This document shows, piece after piece, positions 63,246 to 64,000 of a stretch of 64,000 nucleotides of DNA. The notes under the pieces were generated by a model. It made no database searches, was not told where the DNA came from, and saw only the letters and a list, made by a program, of their open reading frames with translations. Source of the DNA: JAJZQZ01 sp963790415. Its GTDB lineage: Bacteria > Actinomycetota > Thermoleophilia > RBG-16-64-13. The position numbers were made by a program, and so were the translations under genes. Within the stretch, counting starts at the first letter, position 1; every line of letters begins with the position of its first letter. The stretch covers positions 1-64,000 of the forward strand of contig CAWBOK010000001.1 in NCBI GenBank assembly GCA_963790415.1, in the 5' to 3' direction.

Positions 63246-64000
63246 CTACCGGCCCGGGCGCAACTGCCCGGCCATCCGGCGCCAGCTGAAGGGCTGCTTG
63301 GAGAGCAGGTTCTCCACCCGGAAGAATCGGGCCGCCAGGAGGACCACGGCGTACGCCCCGGCGGCGAGCAGCGCGAGTCCCAGCAGCAACTGCCACAGCG
63401 GCACCGGGCCCGCGGCCAGCCGGGTGACCATGGCCACAGGCGAGGTCAACGGGAAGAGGCTCAACGCCACCGACAATGGCGCGTCGGGTTGCTCGATCAG
63501 TGTGCTCGCCAAGACCAGGGGAATGATCAGCGGGATGATGGCCACATAGATCAGCTGGTTGGCCTGCCGCAGGCTCGACGCCATCACCCCGAGCATGGCG
63601 AAGAGCGCCGCGTAGAGGAAGAACCCCAGCAGGAAGTAGGCCAACGTCCACGGGACGAAACCGGCGGGCAGCCCGAAATCGCCCGCATTCTCGATCATCC
63701 GCCGCGCCTGGCTCAGCCCCAGGAGACCCACACCAAGCCAGATGGTCATCTGCAACAGGCCCACGCCGGCCAGGCCCACGATCTTGCCCAGCATCAGGTC
63801 GCGCGCCTTGAGTGAAACCAACAACACCTCGGCCGTCCGGTTCTCTTTCTCCTTGGAGACGCTTGTCAGCATGAAGCCGCCGCTCATCACGAGAACCAGG
63901 TAGAGGATGAAGAGCGCTGCATAGGGCACGGCGAACGCCAGTGGACCGGTCGCGGATTTGCCTTCCTCCGCGGGCGCCAGGGACTTCGTCTCGAGCTGTG
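63246..64000 (-). CDS. ABC-2 type permease (NatB-like), partial
   Basis: The frame is open at the right edge, so the N-terminus is outside the window. It shows LYLVLVMSGGFMLTSVSKEK, ENRTAEVLLVSLKARDLMLG, AYFLLGFFLYAALFAMLGVM and IIPLIIPLVLASTLIEQPDA, then a basic end (FFRVENLLSKQPFSWRRMAG). This is the C-terminal half of NatB/YhaP-type ABC-2 permeases, which export Na+ or other small substrates with a separate ATPase. The KEKENRTAEVLL block is the coupling-helix signature. Start and partner ATPase lie beyond 64000. Confidence 0.9.
   Translation of the reverse strand, partial: QLETKSLAPAEEGKSATGPLAFAVPYAALFILYLVLVMSGGFMLTSVSKEKENRTAEVLLVSLKARDLMLGKIVGLAGVGLLQMTIWLGVGLLGLSQARRMIENAGDFGLPAGFVPWTLAYFLLGFFLYAALFAMLGVMASSLRQANQLIYVAIIPLIIPLVLASTLIEQPDAPLSVALSLFPLTSPVAMVTRLAAGPVPLWQLLLGLALLAAGAYAVVLLAARFFRVENLLSKQPFSWRRMAGQLRPGR

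Overview
The window is a high-GC (visually about 65-68%) chromosomal segment that most resembles an actinobacterium, probably a poorly sampled, metagenome-type lineage. Evidence: two Hanks-type Ser/Thr kinases of PknB type, an FHA-domain ABC exporter organised like mycobacterial Rv1747, a GAP (Sap) family membrane protein, and many DUF1269, DUF6325 and SHOCT small proteins. It also has S-layer-homology (SLH) surface proteins with Thr-rich linkers. I see no rRNA gene, intact tRNA or CRISPR array.

Layout. (1) 1-15.4 kb is an exopolysaccharide/surface-glycan cluster: O-antigen ligase-like proteins, an initiating sugar transferase, a Gfo/Idh dehydrogenase, LbetaH acetyltransferase and DegT aminotransferase set, a Wzz/BY-kinase, GT2 and GT4 glycosyltransferases, a DUF354 protein, a UDP-GlcNAc 2-epimerase, and an AT-richer deacetylase/O-acetyltransferase pair. 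The dehydrogenase, aminotransferase, acetyltransferase and epimerase fit a diacetamido-uronic-acid pathway of the Wbp/Wlb type. (2) 15.6-17.2 kb is a nest of three broken insertion sequences. (3) 17.2-23.2 kb encodes a very large secreted M6-type metalloprotease and an SLH anchor protein. (4) 23.3-40 kb holds a GAP protein, a DUF1269-arylsulfatase fusion, a SulP transporter, DUF2254, small SHOCT/DUF1269/DUF6325 proteins, rhodaneses, a ferredoxin-nitroreductase, a DszB-like protein with the Cys-His-Arg triad, and a LuxR/MalT-type ATPase regulator. I read this as a sulfur-oriented accessory region; that is inference. (5) 40-50 kb is mixed: a broken SDR, an HD phosphohydrolase, a tRNA-Ser 3' fragment, acetoacetyl-CoA synthetase, a DUF362/NapH-like Fe-S pair, a PIN-toxin remnant and hemerythrin. 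(6) 50-62 kb is a phospho-signalling block: a lipoprotein, a PGY-repeat membrane protein, a triple-FHA ABC exporter, a kinase-TPR protein, a CruF-like carotenoid protein, an SLH protein, and a second kinase with repeated TEFVPP motifs. (7) 62-64 kb has SCP2 and SRPBCC proteins, an aminotransferase fragment and an ABC-2 permease running off the edge.

Many genes are interrupted by single-base indels while the protein sequence on both sides stays conserved. Density is highest at 50-57.4 kb. This looks more like sequencing or assembly error than decay, so I list such genes as CDS with composite coordinates and say where the frame changes. Genes that have also lost domains or carry in-frame stops are listed as pseudogenes.
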